A DNA stretch of 64,000 nucleotides from Trochalopteron elliotii (GCA_024734555.1 JANPWX010019221.1:156719-220718), one strand, 5' to 3'; positions 48,501 through 55,823 are shown, counted from the first letter of the stretch. Notes: a model not told the origin generated them from the sequence alone. Numbers and translations: made by a program.

Positions 48501-51448
48501 TGCTGCCTAATCTCCATTTTCAGAAAGACAGGAGGAACTGCAATAAAGCTAAATTCCTAATGCCTGTTTTTCTACTCCTGAAAATGGGGTGGAGATGATA
48601 AGTGAATTATAGCTTTGATAGAATCTAATTCCAGTCATTTACATGTACTGCCAATGACATTTGTAATGAATTTTCTTCCTAGACAAAAGCGCTCATGGAC
48701 AAGCTTCAGAAGACTGTGTCATCTGAAGGAAGATTTAAAAACCTGAGAGAAATGCTCAAAAAGTATGCCTCCCTACAGTATACAACTGTGTTTTGTTATA
48801 AACAGTGGATAGTTCATGTTAAAGATTAATTGGTTTTGATTATGCTTTAATAATTTATATTTTTTGCCTAATAACCTTTTAAATTCTAGGTTGGTTCTAT
48901 CTGGCATTATTGTTTCACTGAATATGCTGTGATTTAATACCCTGATGGGTGATAGTAGCTCCAGAGAATTACTGAAACAAATTAAACTATTTTTCTGTGT
49001 GAACATTCCCTGTTGGGGTTTCACTTACACTGATAAACATTTTCAATAAGTGCAAAGCCAGCTTTACAAATTAAAGTTTTTATGAAAAACAGGATTGTCT
49101 AGTTAAGAATTTTAGGGCTTTGGAACTAAACCTGTGTCAGGCCACAGACCTCTTCATATGACAATAAATTATATTTCTGACAATAAATTATGAGAGGAAC
49201 ATAGAGACAGAACAAAGGCACAGGGATGTTTCTTCTCCTGTGGCCTCCCAGCCTGCTGGAAAACAGCCTGCTTCTTTTGTGCAGCAGTCCTTGATTATTG
49301 TTTTCTTTAATTAATTTACTGGATTGTGTTTGACATTCTGTAATTTTGGTATCCAGGATATTCCACGTCAAGTGTTCTACAATTTATGTATTGATTCCAG
49401 CTGTACAAAACCCTGAATTTTTGTGAGTTTTGTAATAGGAAGCAGGCTTTTCAGAATTGAGTGGCACAACTACCTCGAGTGATCTTGAAAGAAGCTGAGA
49501 ACTGAACAGCCAGAATAATTAATGGTATATTTTAAAAATGCCATTAATATTAGATATTGGGCAGAATACATTCCATTTATCACAGGCAGAGCAAACACAA
49601 CTCAAACAGAGCCAGAGGAGCTGTTTGTCTTGAAAAGGAATGCAACCCATTGATTAGAGCTGTGCAAAGCAATAGAGAGTTTGTGCAAGTTATAAAATAA
49701 TGCATTTGCAAATGTAGCTGCAGGCAGATAAGTTGATTTGTTGGTTTACAGCTGTAACCCACCTGCTGTTCCCTACCTTGGGATGTACCTGACTGACCTG
49801 GCATTTATCGAGGAAGGAACGCCCAACTTCACTGAAGAAGGCCTTGTCAATTTTTCCAAAATGAGAATGGTAATTTTCATTTTCTTACATGCTTCTCCAA
49901 CAGGTGTTTAATTGTGTGCATTAATTATTGATTTCATTGTAACTCCTCTGAATTCACCTTTGGGGAAGGCGCTCTGGTGCTGTGCAAGAGAGGCAGCGAT
50001 TGGAGAGCAATTACTTGACCCGGTCTTCTATCACCACCTTCTGGCAGGCTGGGTATTTTCACAGGCTGAATTTGTACCCAGTTTAGTTTCTCAGAAAAGA
50101 GACCAAAAGCTGCCTGAAACTCATGAAGGAGCAAGAAAAAGCTTTTTTTAAATAGCCAGAATTACAGGAATGAAGTGATTCACCAGGAAGCAGTAATGAC
50201 AATGTTCTTTTCAAAGTGTGCTCTGGTCTATCTGAGAAGCACTTTAAAGCTGATGTCTCTCCCACTGCCATGTAATGCTGTTTTGTAACAGCTCCTTGGA
50301 GGGAGACATGGAAATTTTTCCTCTAATCTCAGCTAAATGCCCATCTTACGGCTGCACTCTGCAGCAGTCACTTGAGGCAGAGAACAGGGAGGTTTCATTG
50401 TGGGCAGAGGAGAGGCAGGGTGATTCACTTGGGGCTGGCTGAGGAATAGATGTTTGATTGGGGAATGTGAAGTCCTGGGGAGCTGTTGGGAGATGATCAT
50501 TATCCTTCCCTTCCCTCCTTCCAAGTTAAATGGAATAATTTGTTGCAGAATTCTTGCTTTGTGTGGCTTAGCTAAAGTCAAACTGTGGTTGCACTTACCT
50601 CCATGTGTTCTTTTGAAAGATCTCACATATTATCAGGGAAATACGCCAGTTCCAGCAGACCTCCTACCGCATTGAGCACCAGCAGAAGGTGAGGCTCCTG
50701 CCTGCTACTGAAATCAGGCTGTAGCAGGAATTATTTGTGAGGTACATCTGTCACTGAAAGCTAAAGTTGGTGTCTTCTGCTCCCACGCATGGAGGAGAGG
50801 ACAGACAGACCTGTGAGTGGGTCCTTGGGACGGTGAGACTCTCACCCTGCAGGGACTCTGTTCAATGCCTTGTAAAGAAGTTTTTTGCTCCTTTGGAAGG
50901 TCTCTGGGGATTGCAGCCTTTGTGGGTGTGAGGGGTTCAGAGGGAGATGTGCTCTCCCTGCCCTGAGATGTTGGGATGAAGGTCAGGATACGCCCCAAGC
51001 ACCTGCTGAGGCATCCTGCAATTCTTTTTCCCTTTGTCCTTCTCGGGAGTGATGCAGCTTGACCAAAGCTGGTCAGTGCCTTCAGAGAAGGTTCATCTCA
51101 GACTCCAGAACAGCAGCTTGGGCTGAGGTAACCTGGCAAATGATATACTTGTTCCTAAGAGGAATTAATCCTAATTAATTCTCAGAGTGCTGCAGGTGCC
51201 TCTTTATGCCAGCAGCATTCCAAGCAGCTGTTGGGTTTCTCAAGGAAACAACACAAGGCAATCTCACGATCCAAAATGTGCTGAAAGGGAAAGAAGGCTG
51301 GGAGATTTCTGTGGCAGCTACATGCAGCCTGTCCACCTGTGTTTCCCCACCCCAGGTCACTCACTACCTGCTGGACAAGACCCTCATCATTGATGAAGAC
51401 ACCTTGTATGAGCTATCCCTGAAGATCGAGCCCCGGCTCCCCGCCTGA
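2013..51448 (+). CDS. RASGRF2: RASGRF2, 3' half (15 exons, partial at 5' end)
   Basis: RasGRF2 is a calcium/calmodulin-regulated exchange factor that loads GTP onto Ras through its CDC25 domain and acts on Rac through its DH domain, mainly at membranes of neurons and some other cells. Joined exons: 2013-2095, 4062-4310, 4632-5020, 11908-12033, 13304-13393, 29529-29635, 37922-38034, 44353-44413, 44886-44989, 46084-46168, 46777-46974, 48683-48762, 49752-49869, 50620-50688, 51356-51448. They give 654 residues and a TGA. In order these are the end of the PH-linked segment (about 1-25), REM domain (about 26-150), Ser/Pro-rich linker (about 150-315), helical lead-in (about 320-405) and CDC25 domain (about 410-654). 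The full-length mammalian protein is about 1237 residues, so roughly the first 580 lie upstream of the window. RASGRF1 was considered and rejected, because linker and lead-in residues follow RASGRF2. All junctions are GT-AG and all split codons resolve. No frameshift or premature stop is seen. Confidence 0.97.
2096..4061 (+). other. Intron
   Basis: About 2 kb of AT-rich intron with donor gtaagt and acceptor ttttgtgtag. It holds a C-rich run near 3413-3422 and T-rich tracts near 3473-3490. I recognise no mobile element. Confidence 0.8.
4062..4310 (+). CDS. RASGRF2: RASGRF2 exon: REM (RasGEF N-terminal) domain
   Basis: The 249-base exon encodes [20 protein letters not shown], then the REM helices: [39 protein letters not shown], and [20 protein letters not shown]. 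The REM domain packs against the CDC25 domain and stabilises its helical hairpin in Ras exchange factors (family knowledge). The exon ends at GTC AG|gtgagc, and the split Arg codon is completed at 4632. GC content is much higher than in the flanking introns, as expected of a conserved avian exon. Confidence 0.97.
4632..5020 (+). CDS. RASGRF2: RASGRF2 exon: end of REM and Ser/Pro-rich linker
   Basis: This 389-base exon starts with [20 protein letters not shown] and continues into a Ser/Pro-rich linker. Visible features are the [19 protein letters not shown] stretch with several Ser-Pro sites, the [10 protein letters not shown] segment that resembles a cyclin destruction box, and a diverged Pro/Ser/Thr stretch ([15 protein letters not shown]). 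RasGRF2 is reported to be degraded through a destruction-box-like motif in this linker and to be phosphorylated by a proline-directed kinase here; the assignment to these exact residues is inference. It ends CGC AGA G|gtattc, with the split Ala codon completed at 11908. An intronic LTR-like repeat starts 91 bases past the donor. Confidence 0.96.
5111..5742 (-). mobile_element. LTR-like repeat, copy A (antisense to RASGRF2)
   Basis: This block is closely similar over its whole length to 45040-45715, differing by substitutions and small indels. Read on the minus strand it ends with an AATAAAG polyadenylation-type signal (complement of ctttattg near 5141-5148) followed about 30 bases later by a ...CTGGGCA terminus, as in a retroviral LTR. 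No gag, pol or env reading frame lies beside it, so it is best read as a solo or truncated LTR. The block could run past 5742, where similarity to copy B fades. I see no convincing target-site duplication. Confidence 0.65.
5829..5893 (-). mobile_element. CR1 LINE 3' fragment (minus)
   Basis: The stretch GGATCACAGAATGGTCTGGG, then a GGAAGGGACCTTAAAGCTCATC sequence, is the reverse complement of the conserved CR1 3' end. It abuts LTR-like copy A on its right side. It is too short to place in a subfamily. Confidence 0.85.
7433..7745 (-). mobile_element. Probable LTR fragment nested in CR1
   Basis: The sequence replaces part of the CR1 endonuclease region. On the minus strand it reads as an LTR-like stretch with AATAAAG (complement of ctttatt near 7507-7513). 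CR1 coding resumes at gatttgtctccttgttaaca. Boundaries are approximate and the family is not recognised. Confidence 0.45.
8797..9290. mobile_element. Unidentified insertion nested in CR1
   Basis: About 500 bases of non-CR1 sequence split the CR1 reverse transcriptase region between a [19 protein letters not shown] segment and the ...[14 protein letters not shown] segment. A repeated aaaacctccct element lies at its left end (near 8806-8825). No coding potential is visible. It may be another LTR remnant. Confidence 0.4.
11908..12033 (+). CDS. RASGRF2: RASGRF2 exon: linker, [15 protein letters not shown] segment
   Basis: The 126-base exon follows aaagcag and encodes [20 protein letters not shown], then [20 protein letters not shown] and PG. 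The second half is close to mammalian RasGRF2, while the first half is diverged, as is usual for this disordered linker. It has several Ser-Pro and Thr-Pro sites. The exon ends at GGA G|gtgaga. Confidence 0.92.
12034..13303 (+). other. Intron
   Basis: 1.27 kb of unremarkable AT-rich intron between donor gtgaga and the strong acceptor ttccccctttacag-like tract at 13288-13303. I see no repeat or RNA gene in it. Confidence 0.8.
13304..13393 (+). CDS. RASGRF2: RASGRF2 exon: linker, Ala-rich [14 protein letters not shown] segment
   Basis: The 90-base exon encodes [20 protein letters not shown], then [10 protein letters not shown]. The [14 protein letters not shown] segment is shared by RASGRF1 and RASGRF2. 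The split codons at both ends resolve to Gly (GGA G|TG at the left is read as Gly-Val). The donor is CCA G|gtgagg. Confidence 0.92.
13487..13562 (+). mobile_element. CR1 fragment (plus)
   Basis: The segment ggttggatgggccttggagc followed by a cctggtctactgggaggtgtccctgcccatggcaggg-type stretch is the conserved CR1 3' UTR sequence just before the tail. The tail itself is lost. Confidence 0.75.
14325..15395 (-). mobile_element. CR1 LINE 3' part (minus, about 1.07 kb)
   Basis: GC-rich sequence that on the minus strand contains CR1 RT C-terminal and 3' UTR sequence. Landmarks on the plus strand are tccaacctgagcctcccctg, ccctgggaccagagcctgac and agcccctcagagtcctgcct. The 3' end of the element lies at the left (gagaatcatttaggctgg, near 14331) and the truncated 5' end near 15395. 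A 218-codon minus-strand open frame here (14367-15023) is a repeat artefact. Confidence 0.85.
16831..16897 (+). mobile_element. CR1 3' end fragment (plus)
   Basis: The sequence attggactcagagctctaag, then aggtcttttccaaccctatc and aattctataattctgtgatt, matches the CR1 3' UTR and its ATTCTRTG tail. Sequence upstream may belong to the same copy but is too diverged to call. Confidence 0.8.
19851..19891. repeat. 15-bp direct repeat with overlapping palindromes
   Basis: CAAATTACCTTTGGC occurs at 19851-19865 and 19877-19891. Between them are two overlapping palindromes, ACCTTTGG-ca-CCAAAGGT (19857-19874) and TTTGGCACC-aaa-GGTGCCAAA (19860-19880). The arrangement contains three TTGGC/GCCAA half-sites of the NFI type, but the spacing is not the standard NFI spacing. 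Confidence 0.8.
24389..24437. repeat. Perfect 21-bp inverted repeat, 7-base loop
   Basis: The left arm (24389-24409, beginning tttttgtaagctaaaac) is the exact reverse complement of the right arm (24417-24437), separated by gtaggct. The outer flanks do not pair. It could be a very small palindromic insertion, a remnant of an inverted-repeat element or the trace of a template-switch mutation. The stem is shorter than a usual microRNA precursor. Confidence 0.9.
26487..26507. repeat. (ATT)n microsatellite
   Basis: Seven units of ATT/TAT in a row. It is an ordinary simple repeat within the intron. Confidence 0.9.
26581..26664 (-). mobile_element. CR1 3' fragment (minus)
   Basis: The stretch cttagaatggtttggtttgg, then aaggaaccctaatgacatct and tgttccagccccctgccatg, is the reverse complement of the CR1 3' end. 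Confidence 0.85.
27455..27547 (+). mobile_element. CR1 internal fragment (plus)
   Basis: The segments gagctgggggctcagcctgg, agaagaggaggcctgggggg and accttctggctctgcacaac match the CR1 region before the 3' UTR. The piece is isolated and short. Confidence 0.75.
29529..29635 (+). CDS. RASGRF2: RASGRF2 exon: start of catalytic module
   Basis: The 107-base exon encodes [20 protein letters not shown], then [16 protein letters not shown]. This is the near-invariant entry into the CDC25 region of RasGRF proteins. It has acceptor gtttgcag and donor CAG|gtaccc, and ends in phase 0. It is GC-rich in an AT-rich setting. Confidence 0.96.
29968..30395. repeat. (GGGAA)n simple repeat interrupted by an assembly gap
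   Basis: GGGAA/GAAGG units lie on both sides of a run of 396 unknown bases (29988-30383). The repeat very likely continues through the gap, so its true length is unknown. Further purine-rich GGCAGGAA units follow to about 30450. Protein frames that cross the gap are meaningless. Confidence 0.9.
31749..31890. repeat. A/C-rich low-complexity stretch
   Basis: About 140 bases made almost only of A and C on the plus strand, with irregular aaac and aaacaaac units. The opposite strand is a GT-rich tract. It is an ordinary simple-sequence region and codes for nothing. Confidence 0.9.
36846..36906. repeat. 15-bp tandem repeat carrying E2-boxes
   Basis: Units start at 36856, 36871, 36886 and 36901 with exact 15-base spacing. 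Each begins CACCTG, except the third, which is CACCCA. A CAGGTG precedes them at 36846. CACCTG/CAGGTG is the recognition sequence of ZEB, Snail and E-protein factors. Function is not shown. Confidence 0.75.
37790..37813. repeat. A24 tract upstream of an exon
   Basis: An uninterrupted run of 24 A, followed by a second A-rich run. It lies about 110 bases before the acceptor of the exon at 37922. It may be a simple length-variable tract. Confidence 0.9.
37922..38034 (+). CDS. RASGRF2: RASGRF2 exon: helical lead-in to CDC25 domain
   Basis: The 113-base exon encodes [20 protein letters not shown], then [17 protein letters not shown] and a split Arg codon (AG|G). This segment separates RASGRF2 from RASGRF1, which has a clearly different sequence here. 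The acceptor is tccttttcag and the donor gtaaat. Confidence 0.96.
38035..44352 (+). other. Intron (6.3 kb)
   Basis: The intron contains T-rich tracts near 39250-39262, a run of 41 A at 42554-42594 and unremarkable sequence elsewhere. I recognise no CR1 or LTR here. The acceptor is tatttttcag. Confidence 0.8.
42554..42594 (+). repeat. A41 tract following a GC-richer segment
   Basis: An uninterrupted run of 41 A follows about 270 bases of GC-richer sequence (roughly 42295-42553). The arrangement looks like a retroposed transcript with its poly(A) tail, but I do not recognise the upstream sequence and see no clear target-site duplication. A bare simple repeat is the alternative. Confidence 0.6.
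44353..44413 (+). CDS. RASGRF2: RASGRF2 exon: acidic segment
   Basis: The 61-base exon encodes the rest of the split Arg, then [20 protein letters not shown]. It is one of the shortest exons here. Acceptor tttttcag, donor ATG|gtaagt, ending in phase 0. Confidence 0.94.
44414..44885 (+). other. Intron
   Basis: 472 bases with donor gtaagt and acceptor cttttgcag. I see nothing else recognisable in it. Confidence 0.8.
44886..44989 (+). CDS. RASGRF2: RASGRF2 exon: CDC25 domain start
   Basis: The 104-base exon encodes [20 protein letters not shown], then [14 protein letters not shown] and a split Glu codon (GA|A). The [16 protein letters not shown] stretch is the first conserved region of Ras exchange domains. 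If the following intron (gtgagtg) were retained, translation would stop at the first codon. Confidence 0.96.
44990..46083 (+). other. Intron with LTR-like copy B
   Basis: 1.09 kb, most of it occupied by the antisense LTR-like repeat at 45040-45836. The rest is AT-rich. The acceptor is caatgtctag. Confidence 0.85.
45040..45836 (-). mobile_element. LTR-like repeat, copy B (antisense to RASGRF2)
   Basis: This is a second, longer copy of the element at 5111-5742, in the same orientation. On the minus strand it may begin TGTTGTGACCC (complement of gggtcacaaca ending at 45836) and end CTGGGCA, with AATAAAG about 30 bases before the end, as expected for a retroviral LTR of about 0.8 kb. A short local duplication around 45290-45330 repeats agctagtgaag. 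No internal viral genes are next to it. I see no target-site duplication, so exact ends are unsure. Confidence 0.65.
46084..46168 (+). CDS. RASGRF2: RASGRF2 exon: CDC25 domain
   Basis: The 85-base exon encodes [20 protein letters not shown], then KTSQHFND. It starts after tgtctag, completes the split Glu and ends in phase 0 at GAT|gtaagt. Residues are nearly invariant among vertebrate RasGRF2 proteins. Confidence 0.96.
46169..46776 (+). other. Intron
   Basis: 608 bases. Its 3' part is pyrimidine-rich and leads into an acceptor at atggccag. No repeat is recognised. Confidence 0.8.
46777..46974 (+). CDS. RASGRF2: RASGRF2 exon: CDC25 core with second conserved region
   Basis: The 198-base in-frame exon encodes [60 protein letters not shown] and AKVSKQ. 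The [16 protein letters not shown] to [15 protein letters not shown] region is the hallmark of Ras exchange catalytic domains and contacts the Ras switch regions (family knowledge). It is GC-rich, unlike its introns. Confidence 0.97.
46975..48682 (+). other. Intron
   Basis: 1.7 kb. It starts with a short 24-bp tandem repeat and hairpin (47012-47080), then an AT-only stretch around 47311-47400 (ata/tat repeats). The acceptor is ttcttcctag. Nothing else is recognised. Confidence 0.8.
47012..47080. repeat. 24-bp tandem repeat plus inverted copy (14-bp stem)
   Basis: Two 24-base units, 47012-47035 and 47036-47059, share gattccatcc and cctccttatc/tctccttatc. The end of the second unit (47046-47059, gatttctccttatc) is exactly inverted at 47067-47080 (gataaggagaaatc), leaving a 7-base loop. 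It lies 38 bases after the donor of the exon ending at 46974. Confidence 0.85.
48683..48762 (+). CDS. RASGRF2: RASGRF2 exon: CDC25 domain
   Basis: The 80-base exon encodes [20 protein letters not shown], then LREMLK and a split Asn codon (AA|C). Acceptor ttcttcctag, donor gtatgc. This is the conserved link between the second and third conserved regions of the domain. Confidence 0.95.
48763..49751 (+). other. Intron
   Basis: 989 bases of AT-rich sequence between donor gtatgc and acceptor ggtttacag. I recognise no repeat or gene in it. Confidence 0.8.
49752..49869 (+). CDS. RASGRF2: RASGRF2 exon: CDC25 third conserved region
   Basis: The 118-base exon encodes [20 protein letters not shown], then [19 protein letters not shown]. 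The [16 protein letters not shown] stretch is the third hallmark block of the exchange domain. It ends in phase 0 at ATG|gtaatt. Confidence 0.97.
49870..50619 (+). other. Intron
   Basis: 750 bases of unremarkable sequence. The acceptor is tcttttgaaag, which has a rather weak polypyrimidine tract. Confidence 0.8.
50620..50688 (+). CDS. RASGRF2: RASGRF2 exon: CDC25 domain
   Basis: The 69-base in-frame exon encodes [20 protein letters not shown], then QQK. It forms part of the C-terminal helices of the catalytic domain. The donor is AAG|gtgagg. Confidence 0.95.
50689..51355 (+). other. Intron
   Basis: 667 bases, no recognisable repeat. The acceptor is tttccccaccccag. Confidence 0.8.
51356..51448 (+). 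CDS. RASGRF2: RASGRF2 terminal coding exon with stop
   Basis: The last coding segment encodes [20 protein letters not shown], then [10 protein letters not shown] and a TGA stop at 51446-51448. The IEPRLPA C-terminus is typical of RASGRF2 (RASGRF1 ends slightly differently). The exon continues into the 3' UTR. Confidence 0.97.
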   Translation, partial: VTHYLLDKTLIIDEDTLYELSLKIEPRLPA

Positions 51449-52088
51449 CGTGCCCGCCCTGCACAGGGCCTGCAGACAGCTTTGGGACACTGAACCATGC
51501 ATGCCACCGCCTAAAGACAGCAAGAGAAACTCTGAGAAGAATGCCAGCTCTCTTTTCCAATAAGGGATACAGAGTCTCACAGCCTTTCCCTCTCAGGCAA
51601 CACAAACGAGTGTTGGAGGTGAAAGACAAAGACCCTTCCTACCCAGCTTAAGTGATTTCTGCTTTGCAAAGATCATGTTTGGCATTAGGGACCATGATTT
51701 CATGGAAAACAGGAAACTTTCCTGTGAACAGGCACTCATTGCAGCCATCTCACATGACAAATCAAGGGTACAGATTTAAATGGTGGTAATATACTCAGGT
51801 ATATTGGGATAAATAAGCAAAGTGAGGTGGCTGGGTTGATGGCTAACTATATGTTCACTAAGGCAGTAATGGCTATGGTGTTCTCATTGTGTTAATTTCA
51901 TTGAAAACCTGGATTTTAGCACTCATCTACTACTTTGGAGTGATATTAAGACAGCATCTAGTAACTTCGGATCTGCAGTTGTTCAAAACACCTGCTGTAC
52001 ATTTAATGCTACTCTTTATAAAATATTTTCTTCTTTAAATGTCTTGTCAGCCTTTTCTAAGGTGACTGATTGTATCTGTAAAATGATT

Positions 52089-52096
52089 TGTAAATA
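52089..52096 (+). promoter_or_regulatory. Pumilio-type element UGUAAAUA
   Basis: The octamer TGTAAATA matches the Pumilio consensus UGUANAUA exactly. It lies about 640 bases past the stop codon in the 3' UTR. Confidence 0.6.
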
Positions 52097-52154
52097 TCTG
52101 TTTCATCAGTGAGAGTATTTACAGCATGGGGAGCAAAGGGACTGGTGGAATAGT

Positions 52155-52162
52155 TGTAAATA
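52155..52162 (+). promoter_or_regulatory. Pumilio-type element UGUAAAUA
   Basis: A second exact TGTAAATA, 66 bases after the first. Confidence 0.6.
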
Positions 52163-53149
52163 GTTACCAGCTGGGAAGGTGAGGACCCAGAGGGGTGGTG
52201 CAGGGGATGGAGAGTCACGTTGCACACAGCCCTGGAAGAGGCACTTTATTTTCCTGCACCTCCTGCAGCTTCTCTGACAAGTCAGGCTACAGAGCACTTT
52301 CTGGACACACTGTGGAGAGAAATACATGTCTGTCTGGCAGCAGGTGGTGATCAGCAGTGAACACTTGGAGCTGGAGTGACAGTTTCGTTTTACATGGAAT
52401 TGATGGTTTGAAAAATGTCTTTTTTGTTGGGTTCTTTGTATTTTTTTTTTTTGTCCAGCCACTTGGCACTGACTTGGCTGTAAATGTGAATGTGTCAGTG
52501 GCAAACATTGAATGCCAGCAAACACAAAGTATGTATTTTTATCTGAGCTGGTAATTATCACTTGCATATGTTTGAGAAAATGTGGTATTTGTAAATCTTT
52601 TCAGAGCCTGTGCTTTTGTGACGTACCAGGTAGATGATGTAATTTCTACGGTAGCTGGTATTTCTTGTATTTTCCTCATCAAGAGTGGCCTGTCGTAGCT
52701 GCATGGGAAGTGAGCTCAAATGATGTAAAAAGCATCATAGTATAAAACACAGGTGTTAGCACTGTTGAAAACAAAAATTGGCTGGAAAAGTGTCCTTACT
52801 TTTCCAATGATACTCAGCCAGTTGAAGAAATAGGGCTATATCACCGTATCACCGTATACCTCCCTTAAATCCTCTCAGGGAGACAGATGTTTAAAACAGA
52901 TTGTGACTTAGGCCTATTTGATCTGACATATCTTACACAGTCATGATGCTTCTTAATGCTGGAGGTGAAAATGGTCCTGCCTGGCTTGTGGTTTTTGTCT
53001 TTATTTGCACTTTAATTACATTGCTGGCCTGGCCCAGAGCTGCACAATGAGTTCCATTCGTTCTGTCTGAGTGTGACCGCCAGCATCTACAAATGTACCT
53101 TAGCAACTGTAAATTTCATTAAGGTCCTTCTCCACAAGGACCATCTCCT

Positions 53150-53157
53150 TGTAAATA
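53150..53157 (+). promoter_or_regulatory. Pumilio-type element UGUAAAUA
   Basis: A third exact TGTAAATA in the same UTR, just before the ATTAAA at 53242. Confidence 0.55.
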
Positions 53158-53241
53158 ACTGCATGGGGAGGTGTCACAGACACTGGAAAATTCCTCCATT
53201 AGAAAAGCAGATAGCAGGAGAGAAGGAAATGCTAGGAACAT

Positions 53242-53247
53242 ATTAAA
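53242..53247 (+). promoter_or_regulatory. Possible proximal polyadenylation signal ATTAAA
   Basis: This is a common variant signal with T/G-rich sequence 60-90 bases downstream. It would give a 1.8-kb UTR that ends before the CpG-rich part. Confidence 0.3.
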
Positions 53248-53719
53248 CAGTTCTGTCTAATGATTGCTGTAGAAATGTTGCTTATAGAAGCTTTATATTG
53301 TAAAAAATGTGTTTGTTTATTTTGACTAATGATTGACAAGAAGCTGATTGCATCCCAATGCATGATATGAGAAGAAAAAGAAAAGAGCATGGTTTATTTG
53401 GACCACAAAACCAACTGACTGTGTATTTTCTGTACAAAAGCAATTACCATTCAGTAGTTTCATAAAACACTTTGAAGTAATGGAGCAACAGGGAAAATGT
53501 GGTCCAAAAAGTGATTTCTTATGTTGGTTTTATTGTTTCTTCATTAACAATGAAAACGTGTAACAGCTGTCAGTGTGAATGGGCATCTCTGTTGTACACT
53601 ATAAAGTGCTGCTTTATCTGCCTGTACCCCGTTTTACCAAATCTCCCCGATGTTCTTAGGGTTACAGGGTACAAATCTTCATCGTGCTCCTGTCACAGTT
53701 CCTTGTTCTGTGCTTCACA

Positions 53720-54900
53720 CGTCTGTGTTGGTCAGTGCATTTCGGCGCTGGCTCGCAGGGCTGCGCTGCGCTCGTGTGGCGAGAGGAGGACACGGGGCAG
53801 ACCTGGGCTTTGCCAGAGGGGCTGAGCTGGGAATCACTGGAGGTGTGGCAGTTCAGCCCCTTTGGAAAAGCACGTCCTGCTCTTATGCCAAAGGTTGCCT
53901 CTTGCCCCAGTGGCCAGTTTAGGTCAGAATCAGGAGAGTCGGATGCTTGATCTGTGTTCGTAGCAACAGCAGCAGCAACGAAATTGTTTAAACATTATTA
54001 TGGTCACAGTAATGTTTGACTTGCTGATGGCTAATGTTGATGTTTTTGCTTGGGGATACAATGCTTTTTGCTAAAGCACAGGAAGAAGCGAGGATGCACC
54101 TTGTCACCCACAGCCCCTGCCAGGGCTGCAGCCCCGTGACTACAGCTGGAAACAGCTGTTCTGCAGCCCCTGCCAGCTGGGCTGTGGGCTGAGTGCTGCA
54201 CCTGAGTGGCCCGAGTGCCTCTGCTACAGCCCTGCTGCATGTTTGGGCTGTGGCAATAGTCAGTAGGCAGCAGCAATCTGCTTTGTGTGAGGCTTTGCCT
54301 AGTTGCAGTTTGACCAGCTCAGCCCAGTGGTGTCCCTGTGTGGCACAGGCGTCCGGAGCTCCTCGCTCCCTGTGCCACCCCATCACAGCCATATCGCATA
54401 GAGAGATCTCATTCATCACACACCCACTCTTTGCCTCTGGTGTCTCAGGGAGCACGGCTCCCGGTGAGGACTCTGTCACTGGGGTCTCGCTGTCTTTTAG
54501 GATCCTGTCCCTCGCAGCTTTTTCGCCGCGGGAGCATCACAGACTCGCTTTCCCTCAAAGGGAGCTGGAGGAGCCCCGCGAGTGAGGATGCCCTGGACAG
54601 AGAAGGGCCGAAGCGCCTCTCCACTTGCCTTCTGAGCCCCCAGCCTGCCTGCAGCGGGCGGGGGGCTGCTCCCAGCCCGGCGGGGCCGGGCCGCTGGCGG
54701 CGATGGGGATAAAGCATTTTCACCCACTGCTCCGCGGTGGGCGCGCTGCCAGCCACGCCCGCGGCTCCGCAGGACCTTGTACCGCATCAGTAGCAGCCCA
54801 GATGTGACCGTGATGACCCGGGACCCTGGGCAGCAGCACAGACACGTCCCCTTCAGCGACGGAGAGCGCTCGTCACACGCTGACACAGGGTTAGAGTTGC
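53720..54900. other. CpG-rich island in 3' UTR/downstream region
   Basis: CpG pairs are dense, especially at 54500-54800, where I count about 27 in 300 bases at roughly two-thirds G+C, so CpG is not depleted. The rest of the non-coding window is CpG-poor. Open frames on both strands here are of the kind GC-rich sequence gives by chance, and I recognise no protein. It may be an orphan CpG island, an alternative promoter or a hidden exon. Confidence 0.6.
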
Positions 54901-55823
54901 CTTCACCCCCAGCCTTCACCCCCAGCCCCCTCCCCTCAAACCCAGCAGCTGTTGTTAGTGACCGAGCCCCTGAGTGCTCATCCTGTAGATGAAAACCTGT
55001 AGAATCCACAGTGGCAGTGTGTGTTCGTTCTGTCCCTTTCCTCTGGCTAGTCCTGTGACACACAGACACGTAGCTTTGTGGTGAGAGGTGACAATTGGCA
55101 CTGATCACCCTGATTTTGGAGTAAGGAGGAGGTCCCCATCCCCTTTCTGCTTTCCTAGTTTTAATACTAATTATTATTCTGTAGGATAAAAAGAAATTTA
55201 ATTATTTTAATTATTTATTAAATTAAACCATGTTGATTTTGATTTCAGGATATATTAATTATCCCAAATTTTCCTTCATATGTTTATTTATTTTAAGGGT
55301 TTTACAAAAACATTGTTTTGCTTGTATCAACATTCAGTCTTTCATCCTTCCACTCCTAGCAACAACATTAAACCTTGATGATTTAAAACTCTCACCCACT
55401 GAGACGTTCTTACCCACTCATAATTTTACTCACCAAGGGCAAAACCCTTCAGACCTCATTATGATAATACCTTAGGCTTCACCGAGAGCTTTTCATAAGT
55501 CTTTGGGGATCTGGCTCTCAGCTATTTGCCTGTTACAGTTTTTGCCTCCAAAGGTCAAATGTTTCTGTCTAGGATGCTTCATGTCCAAAATGCTGCTCAG
55601 TGATGGTTGTTCTGTTGTACCTTTACCCGTGAGGTAGTCTCTGAAGTTCTGTTACCTAGGGCAGTAGATGTGTGTTTATTTGACAGATGTACCTATATCA
55701 AACGTGTTACTTAGTGCACAATCCAGATGTTTTTGCATGTATTGCAACTTCTCTTTTGACCTGAGGTTATTGCTTTGTATTGTTAGTAAGGCATACCAGG
55801 CGAGGTGTTGTGCCTGTGTGCTA

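Noticed and set aside
2013..51448. Assignment to RASGRF1 instead of RASGRF2
   Set aside because: The two share the REM and CDC25 hallmarks, but the linker and lead-in residues (for example [14 protein letters not shown] and [18 protein letters not shown]) follow RASGRF2.
54497..55108. 203-codon minus-strand frame and overlapping plus-strand frames in the CpG island
   Set aside because: GC-rich sequence has few stop codons, several frames are open at once, and none shows a domain or family I know. Kept only as a finding about the CpG island.
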